The notes beneath the pieces were generated by a model, which searched no databases, was not told the DNA's origin, and worked only from the letters and a program-made list of their open reading frames with translations. Positions 17,488 through 25,587 of a stretch of 64,000 nt of DNA are shown here, piece after piece. The DNA comes from Bacteroides fragilis (GTDB lineage Bacteria > Bacillota > Clostridia > Lachnospirales > Lachnospiraceae), in contig JAMPFK010000009.1 of the NCBI GenBank assembly GCA_023664485.1, positions 1 to 64,000 on the forward strand, given 5' to 3'. How positions within the stretch are numbered: position 1 is the stretch's first letter; each line of letters opens with the position of its first letter. The position numbers and the translations under genes are program-made.

Positions 17488-18897
17488 ATGAAATTTTCCT
17501 TAAAAATTCTGCTGTGGACGATTATCGTCATGGCATTGGCGCTGGGATTCAGCGGTTTCTATTTTGTGAATTATGTGTTCGAGACCTCGCTGGAGAGAGA
17601 AGTCGGGCAGGCGATGGACGAAAGCAGCATCCTTGGCTTTGCTTTTGAGACGGCGGCGCTCAGCGTTCCGGCGACATACAGCGTGCTGCCGGACAATACG
17701 GCGGAAGAGATCGCGGCCAATCTGGAAAAGGGCGGACAGAGCACGGGCCGTCTGCTGCGCATTTCGGATGAAGAAAAGAATGTGCTTTATGCCAGCGACG
17801 GCTTTGAGATGGATGACGGGCTATTGATGCAGACCGGAGAAAATATGAAAACCTATCGGATCATGCGGGCGGGCGGCGCCTATTATGTCCATACCGGGAC
17901 GGCGGTGAACGCCCTGAACCGGATTCTTTATCTGGAAAATCTGAAAGACGTCTCGGAAGTCTTTACGGAACGGGCGATGGGCTTTTCCCTGTACCGGAGG
18001 GTGACACTCGTGATGCTGTTCGCCGGCATACTGATCATGCAGCTGATTTCTTCTGTATTGACGAAACCCGTGCGTCTGCTGACGGAAGCGACCAAACGGA
18101 TGGCGGCGGGCGATTATGCTTACCGGGCGAAACAGATCAGCCGGGATGAGCTCGGACAGCTGACCAAAGATTTTAACAGCATGGCGGGCGCGCTCGAAAA
18201 AAATATCGGGGAACTGGAAGAAGAGATCGAGGCGAAAGAAGAATTTATGGGGGCCTTTGCCCATGAGCTGAAAACGCCTCTGACCGCGATCATCGGATAT
18301 GCGGATATGCTCCGCTCCCATAAGCTGGATGAAGAAAAAAGCATGATGTCCGCCAATTATATTTATACGGAGGGAAAGCGCCTCGAAGCGATGTCCCTGC
18401 GCCTGCTGGATATTATCGTCGCCGGAAAAGAAGAGGCACAGCTGCAGGAAATTCCCGTGGGATCGGTGTTCGGGTATCTGCAGGAAATGTTCGCGGACAG
18501 CCGGAAGATGGAATTTTATTTCGACTATGAACCGGAAACGGTGCTGGCGGAAATGAACCTGATCAAAACGGTTCTGGTCAATCTGATCGATAACGCATGC
18601 AAAGCCTCGGAGGAGGGCGGCCGCATCGAGGTGAGCGGTTCCGCGGCGGGGAACGGTTACCGCTTTGCGGTCAGGGATTATGGAATCGGCATTCCGGAGG
18701 AAGAGCGGCATAAGATCACGAAAGCCTTTTATATGGTGGATAAGTCCCGTGCGAGAAGTAAAAACGGAGCCGGGCTCGGACTTGCGCTCTGTGTGGAAAT
18801 ACTAAAGATACATCACAGCGAACTGGCAATAGAGAGCGAGGCGGGAAAAGGCTCCTGTTTCAGCTTTATTTTGGCGAAAGGCGGGAATCAGGGATGA
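17488..18897 (+). CDS. HAMP-domain sensor histidine kinase
   Basis: A 469-residue kinase with membrane segments near residues 8-30 and 170-192, an extracellular sensor region between them, a HAMP domain, then HisKA with FAHELKTPLTAIIGYADML (phospho-acceptor His). The ATPase domain shows NLIDNACKAS (N box), DYGIGIPEE (G1) and NGAGLGLALCVEI (G2). It sits 27 bases after the regulator gene and its last codons overlap the next gene. The four genes 15696-19721 form one operon. Confidence 0.9.
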   Translation: MKFSLKILLWTIIVMALALGFSGFYFVNYVFETSLEREVGQAMDESSILGFAFETAALSVPATYSVLPDNTAEEIAANLEKGGQSTGRLLRISDEEKNVLYASDGFEMDDGLLMQTGENMKTYRIMRAGGAYYVHTGTAVNALNRILYLENLKDVSEVFTERAMGFSLYRRVTLVMLFAGILIMQLISSVLTKPVRLLTEATKRMAAGDYAYRAKQISRDELGQLTKDFNSMAGALEKNIGELEEEIEAKEEFMGAFAHELKTPLTAIIGYADMLRSHKLDEEKSMMSANYIYTEGKRLEAMSLRLLDIIVAGKEEAQLQEIPVGSVFGYLQEMFADSRKMEFYFDYEPETVLAEMNLIKTVLVNLIDNACKASEEGGRIEVSGSAAGNGYRFAVRDYGIGIPEEERHKITKAFYMVDKSRARSKNGAGLGLALCVEILKIHHSELAIESEAGKGSCFSFILAKGGNQG

Positions 18898-19721
18898 AAG
18901 ACAAGATAAAAACAGCGGTGTTCATCCTGTTTGCGGTATCCTCGATGGCGTTGTCCATCTGGGGGCCGGAGGCGCTGGCGCGGTATCAGGATAAGGGGAT
19001 GTTAAATGAAATCCATGCGGAAACGGCGGAAGGAGCGGGCGCAGGCTACCGTTATAAGCTGAATATTAATGAAAAGCTGTATATTCTTTCCCGCTGTCTG
19101 AGCAGCCAGGCCATTCAGGAAAGCGAACAGAATGCGCCGGCGCGTAATACGGATACGGGATTTTATCAGGATACGGAAGGCTCCTATGCTTTTATCGCCA
19201 ATTATCGGAGCCCGTCCGGCGAAGAGATTACCGATGAACAGATTTATGAGACCTGTAACAATGCGCTTGCCGATATGAAGGCGGCGGGCATTCTGCCGGA
19301 GGAAGTGAAGGAGGTCATGCCTGCCTCTTATGACGCGACGCTTTATTCCGCGATCGACGTGCTGGAGCCGGGAAATAATATCGCCGTCTGGCAGCTGAGT
19401 CTGTCCAACAGCCAGAAAAATGCGAATAAGGAAAACCGTCTGATGGACGCTTTTATCGGCGCCGAGGACGGAAAGCTATATGAATTTTATGTACGGACGC
19501 CGCTTCTGTGGGAGGATATCGATGCGGACGCCGTCATAGAGGCCTGGAGCGGTTACATGGGGCTCGGCGCGCCGGAGCCCTACGAATCGGACAACCCGCT
19601 GCTGGAAACGACCCCCTTCTATAAAAAATATGTTTTTCCCGGAATGGGGGATGCGCGGACGATCGTTACAGTCGGCTTCTATGAAGGAATCAATGAATTG
19701 TTCCTGAAAATTGAAAAATAA
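18894..19721 (+). CDS. membrane-anchored accessory protein of two-component operon
   Basis: A 275-residue protein with one N-terminal membrane segment (about residues 7-25) and an extracellular remainder lacking recognised motifs. The start ATGA overlaps the kinase stop by four bases, so translation is coupled. Acidic and polar composition with DADAVIEAWSGYMG suggests a globular exported domain. Kinase-adjacent anchored proteins of this kind often tune signalling, which is inference here. Confidence 0.65.
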   Translation: MKDKIKTAVFILFAVSSMALSIWGPEALARYQDKGMLNEIHAETAEGAGAGYRYKLNINEKLYILSRCLSSQAIQESEQNAPARNTDTGFYQDTEGSYAFIANYRSPSGEEITDEQIYETCNNALADMKAAGILPEEVKEVMPASYDATLYSAIDVLEPGNNIAVWQLSLSNSQKNANKENRLMDAFIGAEDGKLYEFYVRTPLLWEDIDADAVIEAWSGYMGLGAPEPYESDNPLLETTPFYKKYVFPGMGDARTIVTVGFYEGINELFLKIEK

Positions 19722-19724
19722 AAC

Positions 19725-19801
19725 ATGATGCAATTATGATGCAACTATGATGTGATTATGATGCAGAAATGATGATAATTTGATGCAGCTCTTGTGTAAT
19801 C
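19725..19801 (+). promoter_or_regulatory. seven tandem 11-bp direct repeats upstream of amidase gene
   Basis: Consecutive 11-bp units, in exact register: ATGATGCAATT, ATGATGCAACT, ATGATGTGATT, ATGATGCAGAA, ATGATGATAAT, TTGATGCAGCT, then the degenerate CTTGTGTAATC. One turn of DNA per unit means a regulator would bind cooperatively along one face, as OmpR-family proteins do. The last units overlap a possible TTGATG -35 element. A matching array lies at 24190-24255. Confidence 0.85.
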
Positions 19802-19860
19802 TTGTAGGAACAGGATGACACAGGAGCTTTTTGTATTGCGGATAGAGAGGAGCGTCATAA

Positions 19861-21297
19861 ATGTACGAAAGAGGAAGCCATTTGACAGGACATCATCATC
19901 GGTATCAGCGGAGGAAAAGGAGGAGGAAAAAGGCGGGAAGGATTCTGGCGGCGGCGCTTGCGGCGTGTCTGACCTGCCTGGCCGTATTTACGATACGAAA
20001 AATGCCCGCAGGCGAAGTACGGGCGGCGACGGATAAAGACGCCGTTTGCTGGCCGGGGCATTCCGATCTGGGAAGGATGTCCGGAGGCCCGGCGCAGATT
20101 GATACGGAAGATCTGCTGGCATGGATAGAGGAAAACGCGATACCGGTCGTCTTTCTGGATGCCGGACACGGCGGCGGGGATACGGGCTGCGCCGGAGGCA
20201 GTGTGGAAGAAAAAACGATTAATCTGGAAATCGCCCTGAAAGTCAGAGACCAGCTGGAAGAACGGGGATATAAAGTCATCATGGCAAGGGATACGGACGT
20301 TTATCTGGCGAAAGAGGAACGGGTAAAGCGGGCCAATGCCTCGCAGGCCGATATTTATGTGAGCATCCATCAGAATGCGGCCGATGACGGCGGCAGCGCG
20401 AGCGGCATGGAGGTGTGGTATGACGGTTCTGATGAAAGCCGGGAGAACAAAAGGCTGGCGCAGCTCATCAGGCAGCAGACCGCTTTGAGTACGGAGGCGG
20501 TCGAACGGGAACTTCGCGGGGACGCCGATTTTCATGTGACGGGAAGCACAAAAATGCCGGCCTGCCTCATCGAAACAGGCTTTCTGACCAATGCAAAAGA
20601 GCGGAACAAGCTCGTTACGGAAGAATATCAGGAACAGATAGCATCGGGAATCGCGCAGGGAATCGAATACTATTTCTATCCGAAAACGATGTACCTGACT
20701 TTTGACGACGGCCCTTCCAGGGAAAATACGGAAAAGGTCCTGGATATTTTAAAAGAAAGAGGGATCAGGGCGACGTTCTTTCTGGTGGGAGAAAATGTGG
20801 AAAGGAATCCGGAAATTGCAAAAAGAATCGCTGCGGAAGGGCATACGATAGGGATACACAGCAATACGCATGATTACACGGCCATTTACGCGGATGTGGA
20901 CAGTTTCGTGCAGGATTTTGAAGAGGCGCGCCGGATTATTTATGAAGTGACAGGCGTGGATGCAAAACTTTTCCGTTTTCCCGGCGGGAGCGTTAATGCC
21001 TATAATGAGGAAGTTGGCGGCGATATCATCGACAAAATGACGGAACTCGGTTATATCTATTACGACTGGAATGCCAGCCTGGGGGATGCCGCGCTGAATA
21101 CGACGCCGGAAGGGCTGATCGCCAACGGCATATCCACCACGCTTGGCCGGAAAAAAGTAGTCATGCTGGCGCACGATGTCGTATATAATACCGGCGTCTG
21201 TCTGGAGGAGCTGCTGGACAGCCTGCCGGAATATGAAATGAAAGCATTGAGCGAGGCGGTAGAGCCGATACAGTTTCAGGCTGCCGGGCAGCGGTAA
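19861..21297 (+). CDS. N-acetylmuramoyl-L-alanine amidase / polysaccharide deacetylase fusion
   Basis: A 478-residue membrane-anchored, two-domain wall enzyme. It has a basic, His-rich cytoplasmic start (GHHHRYQRRKRRRKK), a membrane segment near residues 27-43, then an Amidase_3 domain. In the amidase, VVFLDAGHGGGDTG supplies the zinc His, EEKTINLEIA the Glu, SIHQNA the second His and CLIETGFLTN the catalytic Glu. A NodB deacetylase domain follows (MYLTFDDGPS metal-binding Asp pair, IGIHSNTH with HxxxH, and RFPGGS). It should cut the peptide stem from peptidoglycan and remove N-acetyl groups from glycan. Tandem 11-bp repeats upstream link it to the neighbouring two-component system. Confidence 0.9.
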   Translation: MYERGSHLTGHHHRYQRRKRRRKKAGRILAAALAACLTCLAVFTIRKMPAGEVRAATDKDAVCWPGHSDLGRMSGGPAQIDTEDLLAWIEENAIPVVFLDAGHGGGDTGCAGGSVEEKTINLEIALKVRDQLEERGYKVIMARDTDVYLAKEERVKRANASQADIYVSIHQNAADDGGSASGMEVWYDGSDESRENKRLAQLIRQQTALSTEAVERELRGDADFHVTGSTKMPACLIETGFLTNAKERNKLVTEEYQEQIASGIAQGIEYYFYPKTMYLTFDDGPSRENTEKVLDILKERGIRATFFLVGENVERNPEIAKRIAAEGHTIGIHSNTHDYTAIYADVDSFVQDFEEARRIIYEVTGVDAKLFRFPGGSVNAYNEEVGGDIIDKMTELGYIYYDWNASLGDAALNTTPEGLIANGISTTLGRKKVVMLAHDVVYNTGVCLEELLDSLPEYEMKALSEAVEPIQFQAAGQR

Positions 21298-21324
21298 AAC
21301 GGTTACGGTTTTACCGCTGTTTTT
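21290..21324. terminator. bidirectional terminator between convergent genes
   Basis: AGCGGTAAAAC (21290-21300) pairs perfectly with GTTTTACCGCT (21308-21318), followed by GTTTTT. It overlaps the 3' ends of the amidase and exosortase genes and serves both strands. Confidence 0.85.
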
Positions 21325-22079
21325 CCGGTGCGCCCGGCGGGCGCACGTCTTAACCGCAGAATCGCAGTTATCGGGAAGCAGGAACATAAGATAAGCAGCG
21401 CGTACTGTCCAAAGCCGTTCCAGTTATTCGTGAGGAGCCTTTTGCCAAAGGGCAGTATGAGGACGATCAGAAGATACCAGAATACGGGGACGGAAGCGGA
21501 AAACGCATCGGACTTCTGGGCATTCTCTTTGTCATCGTACAAAAACCAGCGTCCGCAGACTGCGGATGCCAGCAGATAAAGGACGCACAGCGAAGAAAAA
21601 TAAACCGTCGTTCCGATCAGCGTATGCAGTCTGTCCGGCGTCAGCCAGCCGTTCATCAGGCCGGCTCTTTTTAGCAGAAGCGGAAGATGGATGGCGGCGA
21701 TAATGCGGAGGCTGTTGACCAGGATCGTCGTAATGTAGGAGAAGACAGCGCTGAAACCGAACCACAGATATCCCGCAGCCTTTTTTTCTATCCGGTACAG
21801 AGAGGACGTCAGCATGAGAAAAGAAATCGTCATAAAGCGGATGCCGGAACAGGAGGGAGCCACAAGGAAACAGTAAGAATGACTGGCGTATCCCTGATGC
21901 GGAAGATATTCAAAAGAAATGCCGCTCAGGATGCCGGCCCACCGAACGGTGGGCGCCAGCATCCAGTTAATGACATCGCTGTCAGTTACCTTGGAAAAGT
22001 ATCTTAACAGGAAAACAATACCAATTGTCAGCAGATAAAGCGGCCGGTATTTTTGGATGGTTGTTTTTTTCATGAACAT
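21303..22079 (-). CDS. exosortase/archaeosortase-family transpeptidase
   Basis: A 258-residue polytopic membrane protein carrying the full exosortase catalytic set: Cys77 in APSCSGIRF, Arg125 in VNSLRIIAA and His152 in DRLHTLIG. Each lies at the start of, or within, a membrane segment as expected. Exosortases cut and transfer proteins bearing a PEP-CTERM-type tail. The ATG at 22079 lies inside the end of the vWA gene, five bases after GAGGAG, so the two are co-translated. The vWA protein ends in SEP, a membrane helix and a basic tail, making it the natural substrate. Exosortases are uncommon in Gram-positives. XrtK- or XrtG-like subtypes are possible, but I cannot assign one. Confidence 0.85.
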   Translation of the reverse strand: MFMKKTTIQKYRPLYLLTIGIVFLLRYFSKVTDSDVINWMLAPTVRWAGILSGISFEYLPHQGYASHSYCFLVAPSCSGIRFMTISFLMLTSSLYRIEKKAAGYLWFGFSAVFSYITTILVNSLRIIAAIHLPLLLKRAGLMNGWLTPDRLHTLIGTTVYFSSLCVLYLLASAVCGRWFLYDDKENAQKSDAFSASVPVFWYLLIVLILPFGKRLLTNNWNGFGQYALLILCSCFPITAILRLRRAPAGRTGKTAVKP

Positions 22080-24127
22080 ATTTTCTCCTCGGCTTCTTTC
22101 TCATCAACTTTTTCTTTTTTCAGCTTTTTCCATAGGGCGGGCAGGAAGATCATCAGTATCAGTGCGGCGAAAAGAAGAATTTCTCCGGGCTCCGATCCGA
22201 TTCGGTATCCGACCGCCAGATTGGATACTTCCAGCGGAAGCGGGAGCGGCTGGTCTACGTCCGTGCCGCTGCCATCGGGATTCCGTATGGTATCGATGAC
22301 GGCGATAAAGGCGGTATAGGGCGTTATCATATGATAGGACAGTCCGAGCTGCGTTACCTCGTCCCTGACATCGGGATTGCCGTTGCTGACGCCGTAGTCC
22401 GTCAGGCGTTCTACCCGCTTGCGTGCCCACAGATAACCGAGCGCGTCGCTGCTTCCGGCTGCGGCGCCGGAAACGTCGATCTCCTGTGCAAATTCACCAT
22501 TTCCCGTTTTTCCTGTGATTCTGATCGTACCGGCGGCCTCGCCGTTCCATTTTCCGAGAAGGACGATGGGCCTGCTCGCATAGAGGGTCGGAAGGGCTGC
22601 CGGCTCTACATCATAGGCGTCGAAGCCGTCAAAGGCCACCTGAATATCGGTCAGTAGGGGCGATTGTATGTAGGCGCGGAATTTGTCCGCTGCAGCTGCC
22701 GCCTCTTCTTCTTCCATAACGATGAAGGATTCGCCCTGTCCTGTCCTGGCGATGCCCTCCATCAGATAGCGGTTTACCGCATACCCGATGCCGAAAGAAA
22801 AGAAATCCGCTTTTCCCTGATTTTGATGGATGAGTTCAAAAACGCCGGCCTCGCCCCAGATATAGCCGTCGGAAATAACGACGATGCCGCGGGCGGTGTC
22901 CTTGTCTGCCGGAATGCGCAGCGCATCTTCCAGCGCTTCTAAAAGTTCGGTGCCGCCGGCGCCGTCCTGGGCATCGACGAGGCCGATCGCCTTATCGATA
23001 TTTTCTTTCGTGGCAGGCACGGAACGCGGAGACATCTGATAGGAAGTCCCGGAAAAAAGAATCAGATTGAAAGTATCCGTTTCCCGCAGTCCGGATACGA
23101 GATCCCGTATCAGGGCCTTGGCGGTATCCAGAGGAAAGCCGTACATAGAGCCCGATACGTCCAGGACGAAAATATATTCTCTTGGCGGAATTTCCTCTGT
23201 CGTGCAGCGTTCCGGCGGCTGTACCATCAGCATAAAAACATTCTCATTTTCGTTACTGTCCATGAGAAGCCCGGTCCGGATCGCTTCTCCGGAGAGCCTG
23301 TAATCCAGAACAAAGTCGCGGTTACCGGCATAATCGGCAGGATTGGCCAGCGCGACCTGCGCCGTCGTTTTCGCTTCATTCCAGTTGATGCTGACATCGT
23401 GCGTACTGCTTGACAGGGCGCTGACCGGTACGCCGGACGTAACCCTGACATTGATTTCATAAGCGTTTTCCGGCAGACTGCCCTCCGGCATATAAGGCGT
23501 TCCGGTCCATTCCTCCCGGTTGCCGCAGTCATCGATGACAGGTCCGACATAGCGGGGGCCGACGACGGTCGGGAAAACGAACTGATAAGTTCCGTCTGTC
23601 GGCATGATCAGCTCCGTATAATGCAGCTCGATGCGGACTTCGTCGCCCGGCATGATATTGGCGACATCCATCGTGAAAACATTGGCCCGCTGTTCGGACA
23701 GCATGGAAGCGGTCTTTCCTTCGCTTTTGGCCGCTTCGAATTCTTCCGCGGCCTCTTCTTTTTCCCTGATCGCTGCGGTCACGCGCTGATTGCCGACCTG
23801 CATCTGCATTCCGTGTATGGTGACCCTGGTGGATGCAGGGAAAACATAGCTGGCATTGATGGGGCCCGTGCCTTCATTGGCATAGACCTGCGTGACATAG
23901 GTATCCGCGATAATGCCGTCTATGGAGGCGTTGACGGTTGTTTTTTTCAGGGGGAAGCTGTCTGCCCCGATTTCCCCGCTTTCCACATAAAAGTATGGGG
24001 AGCGGGTCCGGTCTTTGTCCTCTTCCTGTGACTCTTCTGCGTGCACGACGGGCGCCGGGATGCGGCAGAACAATATGCACAGCGTGAAGAAAAGACATAA
24101 TAATCTTCTGTGTTTTTTTGTTTTCAT
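22070..24127 (-). CDS. VIT-vWA surface protein with SEP-CTERM-like tail
   Basis: A 685-residue exported protein. The signal peptide ends near VVHAEES. A VIT (inter-alpha-trypsin) domain spans roughly residues 40-170 and a von Willebrand A domain about 315-480 with the metal site DVSGSMYG. The C-terminus reads SEPGEILLF (about 645), a hydrophobic helix, then KKLKKEK, the layout of a PEP-CTERM-like exosortase signal with SEP replacing PEP. It should be exported, recognised by the adjacent exosortase and fixed to the envelope. It resembles the VIT-vWA proteins that are sortase targets in marine Proteobacteria. Tandem 11-bp repeats lie 63-128 bases upstream. Confidence 0.85.
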   Translation of the reverse strand: MKTKKHRRLLCLFFTLCILFCRIPAPVVHAEESQEEDKDRTRSPYFYVESGEIGADSFPLKKTTVNASIDGIIADTYVTQVYANEGTGPINASYVFPASTRVTIHGMQMQVGNQRVTAAIREKEEAAEEFEAAKSEGKTASMLSEQRANVFTMDVANIMPGDEVRIELHYTELIMPTDGTYQFVFPTVVGPRYVGPVIDDCGNREEWTGTPYMPEGSLPENAYEINVRVTSGVPVSALSSSTHDVSINWNEAKTTAQVALANPADYAGNRDFVLDYRLSGEAIRTGLLMDSNENENVFMLMVQPPERCTTEEIPPREYIFVLDVSGSMYGFPLDTAKALIRDLVSGLRETDTFNLILFSGTSYQMSPRSVPATKENIDKAIGLVDAQDGAGGTELLEALEDALRIPADKDTARGIVVISDGYIWGEAGVFELIHQNQGKADFFSFGIGYAVNRYLMEGIARTGQGESFIVMEEEEAAAAADKFRAYIQSPLLTDIQVAFDGFDAYDVEPAALPTLYASRPIVLLGKWNGEAAGTIRITGKTGNGEFAQEIDVSGAAAGSSDALGYLWARKRVERLTDYGVSNGNPDVRDEVTQLGLSYHMITPYTAFIAVIDTIRNPDGSGTDVDQPLPLPLEVSNLAVGYRIGSEPGEILLFAALILMIFLPALWKKLKKEKVDEKEAEEKICS

Positions 24128-24189
24128 GATTTGCTCCTTTTCGTTATTTGAAATTTTTATTTCTTTGCTGTTATGGTATAGGATGAAAA

Positions 24190-24255
24190 CATCATAGTTG
24201 TATCATTTGTGCATCAAAGGGGCATCATTTTTGCATCAAAGTTGCATAGTATGGG
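24190..24255 (-). promoter_or_regulatory. tandem 11-bp direct repeats upstream of vWA-exosortase operon
   Basis: Read on the minus strand, 11-bp units follow in exact register: CAACTTTGATG, CAAAAATGATG, CCCCTTTGATG, CACAAATGATA, CAACTATGATG, with a degenerate unit at the far end. The motif (A/T)TGATGCAA and the period equal those at 19725-19801. The array lies just upstream of a TATACC -10-like box (24175-24180). This is the position of an activator site. Confidence 0.85.
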
Positions 24256-24271
24256 AAGCGTTAACAGAAAA

Positions 24272-24300
24272 CTGACTATAGATTAATAAGAATGTATGAT
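24272..24300 (+). promoter_or_regulatory. sigma-A promoter for DUF262-ATPase operon
   Basis: CTGACT (24272-24277), a 17-base spacer and TATGAT (24295-24300). The transcription start would fall at the left edge of the palindromic element at 24308, so that element forms most of the leader. Confidence 0.6.
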
Positions 24301-24307
24301 ATATAAT

Positions 24308-24410
24308 TATAGTAAACGATATAACAAATTGCTCTTTCCGGCTCCTGCAAAAGCCATACAGGTAAGCTTTTACAGGTCCGAAAAGGCAATTTCTAATGTC
24401 GTTAACTATA
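24308..24410 (-). mobile_element. MITE-like palindromic element, copy 1
   Basis: A 103-bp element with ends TATAGTAAACGA and GTCGTTAACTATA, in the opposite orientation to the other three copies (31076, 37502, 53202). The inner arms are also inverted (AACAAATTGC with GGCAATTTC). It encodes nothing. It lies between a promoter and the DUF262 gene. Confidence 0.8.
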
Positions 24411-24450
24411 AAATGGATATTATATACGAAAAAGCAATTGGGGTAAAGGT

Positions 24451-25587
24451 ATGGAAAACTTTGAAGAAAAATATATGGAAGATGAAATAGAATTAGAAAA
24501 TGCGGAAGAATTAGAAAATATGGAGTATGAGGGAGGAGCCGGCTCTTATATTTTTAAAGAAGTGCGCGTTACGAAAAAGGATTTCTCAATCTATGAACTT
24601 CTAAGAAAATATAATCAGGGAAAGTTGATTCTTGATGTGTTATTTCAAAGAAGAAAAGTCTGGGATGAGAAACAGAAATGCGAGTTGATTGAAAGTATTT
24701 TGATGGGCCTTCCGCTGCCAATATTTTATTTTAAACAATTAGATAATTCAAGATATGTAGTTGTGGATGGAAAACAACGTTTATCTGCTTTGTTTGAGTA
24801 TTTAAGCAATGAGTTCGCTTTGAAAAATCTTAAAATTCTTGATTTTTTAAATGGGAAAAAATTTAAAGATTTAAAAAATGAACTTGGGATATATCAGTCG
24901 CAGCTGGAAGATTATCAGGTGTATTCTCATGTTATTTTACCGCCGACACCCGATAAAATTTTATTCGATGTTTTCGATCGCGTAAATCGCGGCGGAACTA
25001 AATTGAACAAACAGGAAATTCGGAATGCTTTATACCAGGGCAGAGGAATGCAGATGATCCATGAGATAACAAAAGGCGAAAGCTTTCAAAAAGCGACTCG
25101 TATTAAGCCGGAAAAGGATTCCCGGATGAAGGGGGCTTATTTATTAACACGCTTTTTTGCCTTTTATTTATATTTTACCGGTAAGCTGACTGTAGGAGGC
25201 AGAACGTATCAATATAATGGAGATTGTGATAATTTAATTGAAATTTCATTGAAATATTTAAATTCATGTGAGGATATAACTTTGACGGAGCTGAAAAACC
25301 AGACGGAAAATGCGCTGGAAAATACATATTTTTATCTGGGAAGATCAGCGTTTAGAAAAACAGAATCACATCCTGTTAATATGAATTTATTTGAAACGAC
25401 ATTATTCCTCATGACAAATATAACAGCGCAAAATGAAGGAATAAAGAATGTTTTAAGGGAGAAACTATATGATACGCTTAATTGCGACGAATTTCTGGGC
25501 TATATTGGAAATGGACGGGATGGAGCGGCGAATGTTATGGGACGGTTCAGACTGATCGGTTCAGTAATAAAGGAGATTGAGAAATGA
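24451..25587 (+). CDS. DUF262 domain protein (ParB/GmrSD-N-like)
   Basis: A 378-residue soluble protein. DUF262 hallmarks are VDGKQRLSALFEYL near residue 110 and FDRVNRGGTKLNKQEIRNAL near residue 175, a ParB/sulfiredoxin-like NTP-handling fold found in GmrSD type IV restriction enzymes. The usual GmrSD C-terminal HNH (DUF1524) half is absent; the C-terminal part has no motif I recognise. The gene is AT-rich compared with neighbours and overlaps the ATPase gene by four bases. The pair and the third gene look like a transferred module, plausibly anti-phage, by context only. Confidence 0.78.
   Translation: MENFEEKYMEDEIELENAEELENMEYEGGAGSYIFKEVRVTKKDFSIYELLRKYNQGKLILDVLFQRRKVWDEKQKCELIESILMGLPLPIFYFKQLDNSRYVVVDGKQRLSALFEYLSNEFALKNLKILDFLNGKKFKDLKNELGIYQSQLEDYQVYSHVILPPTPDKILFDVFDRVNRGGTKLNKQEIRNALYQGRGMQMIHEITKGESFQKATRIKPEKDSRMKGAYLLTRFFAFYLYFTGKLTVGGRTYQYNGDCDNLIEISLKYLNSCEDITLTELKNQTENALENTYFYLGRSAFRKTESHPVNMNLFETTLFLMTNITAQNEGIKNVLREKLYDTLNCDEFLGYIGNGRDGAANVMGRFRLIGSVIKEIEK

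Noticed and set aside
17821..18711. 296-codon minus-strand frame opposite the kinase gene
   Set aside because: It overlaps conserved kinase motifs on the plus strand and has shadow composition.
19725..19801. CRISPR-like short repeats
   Set aside because: 11-bp units are contiguous with no spacers, lie at a promoter, and there are no cas genes. A regulator-binding array fits better.
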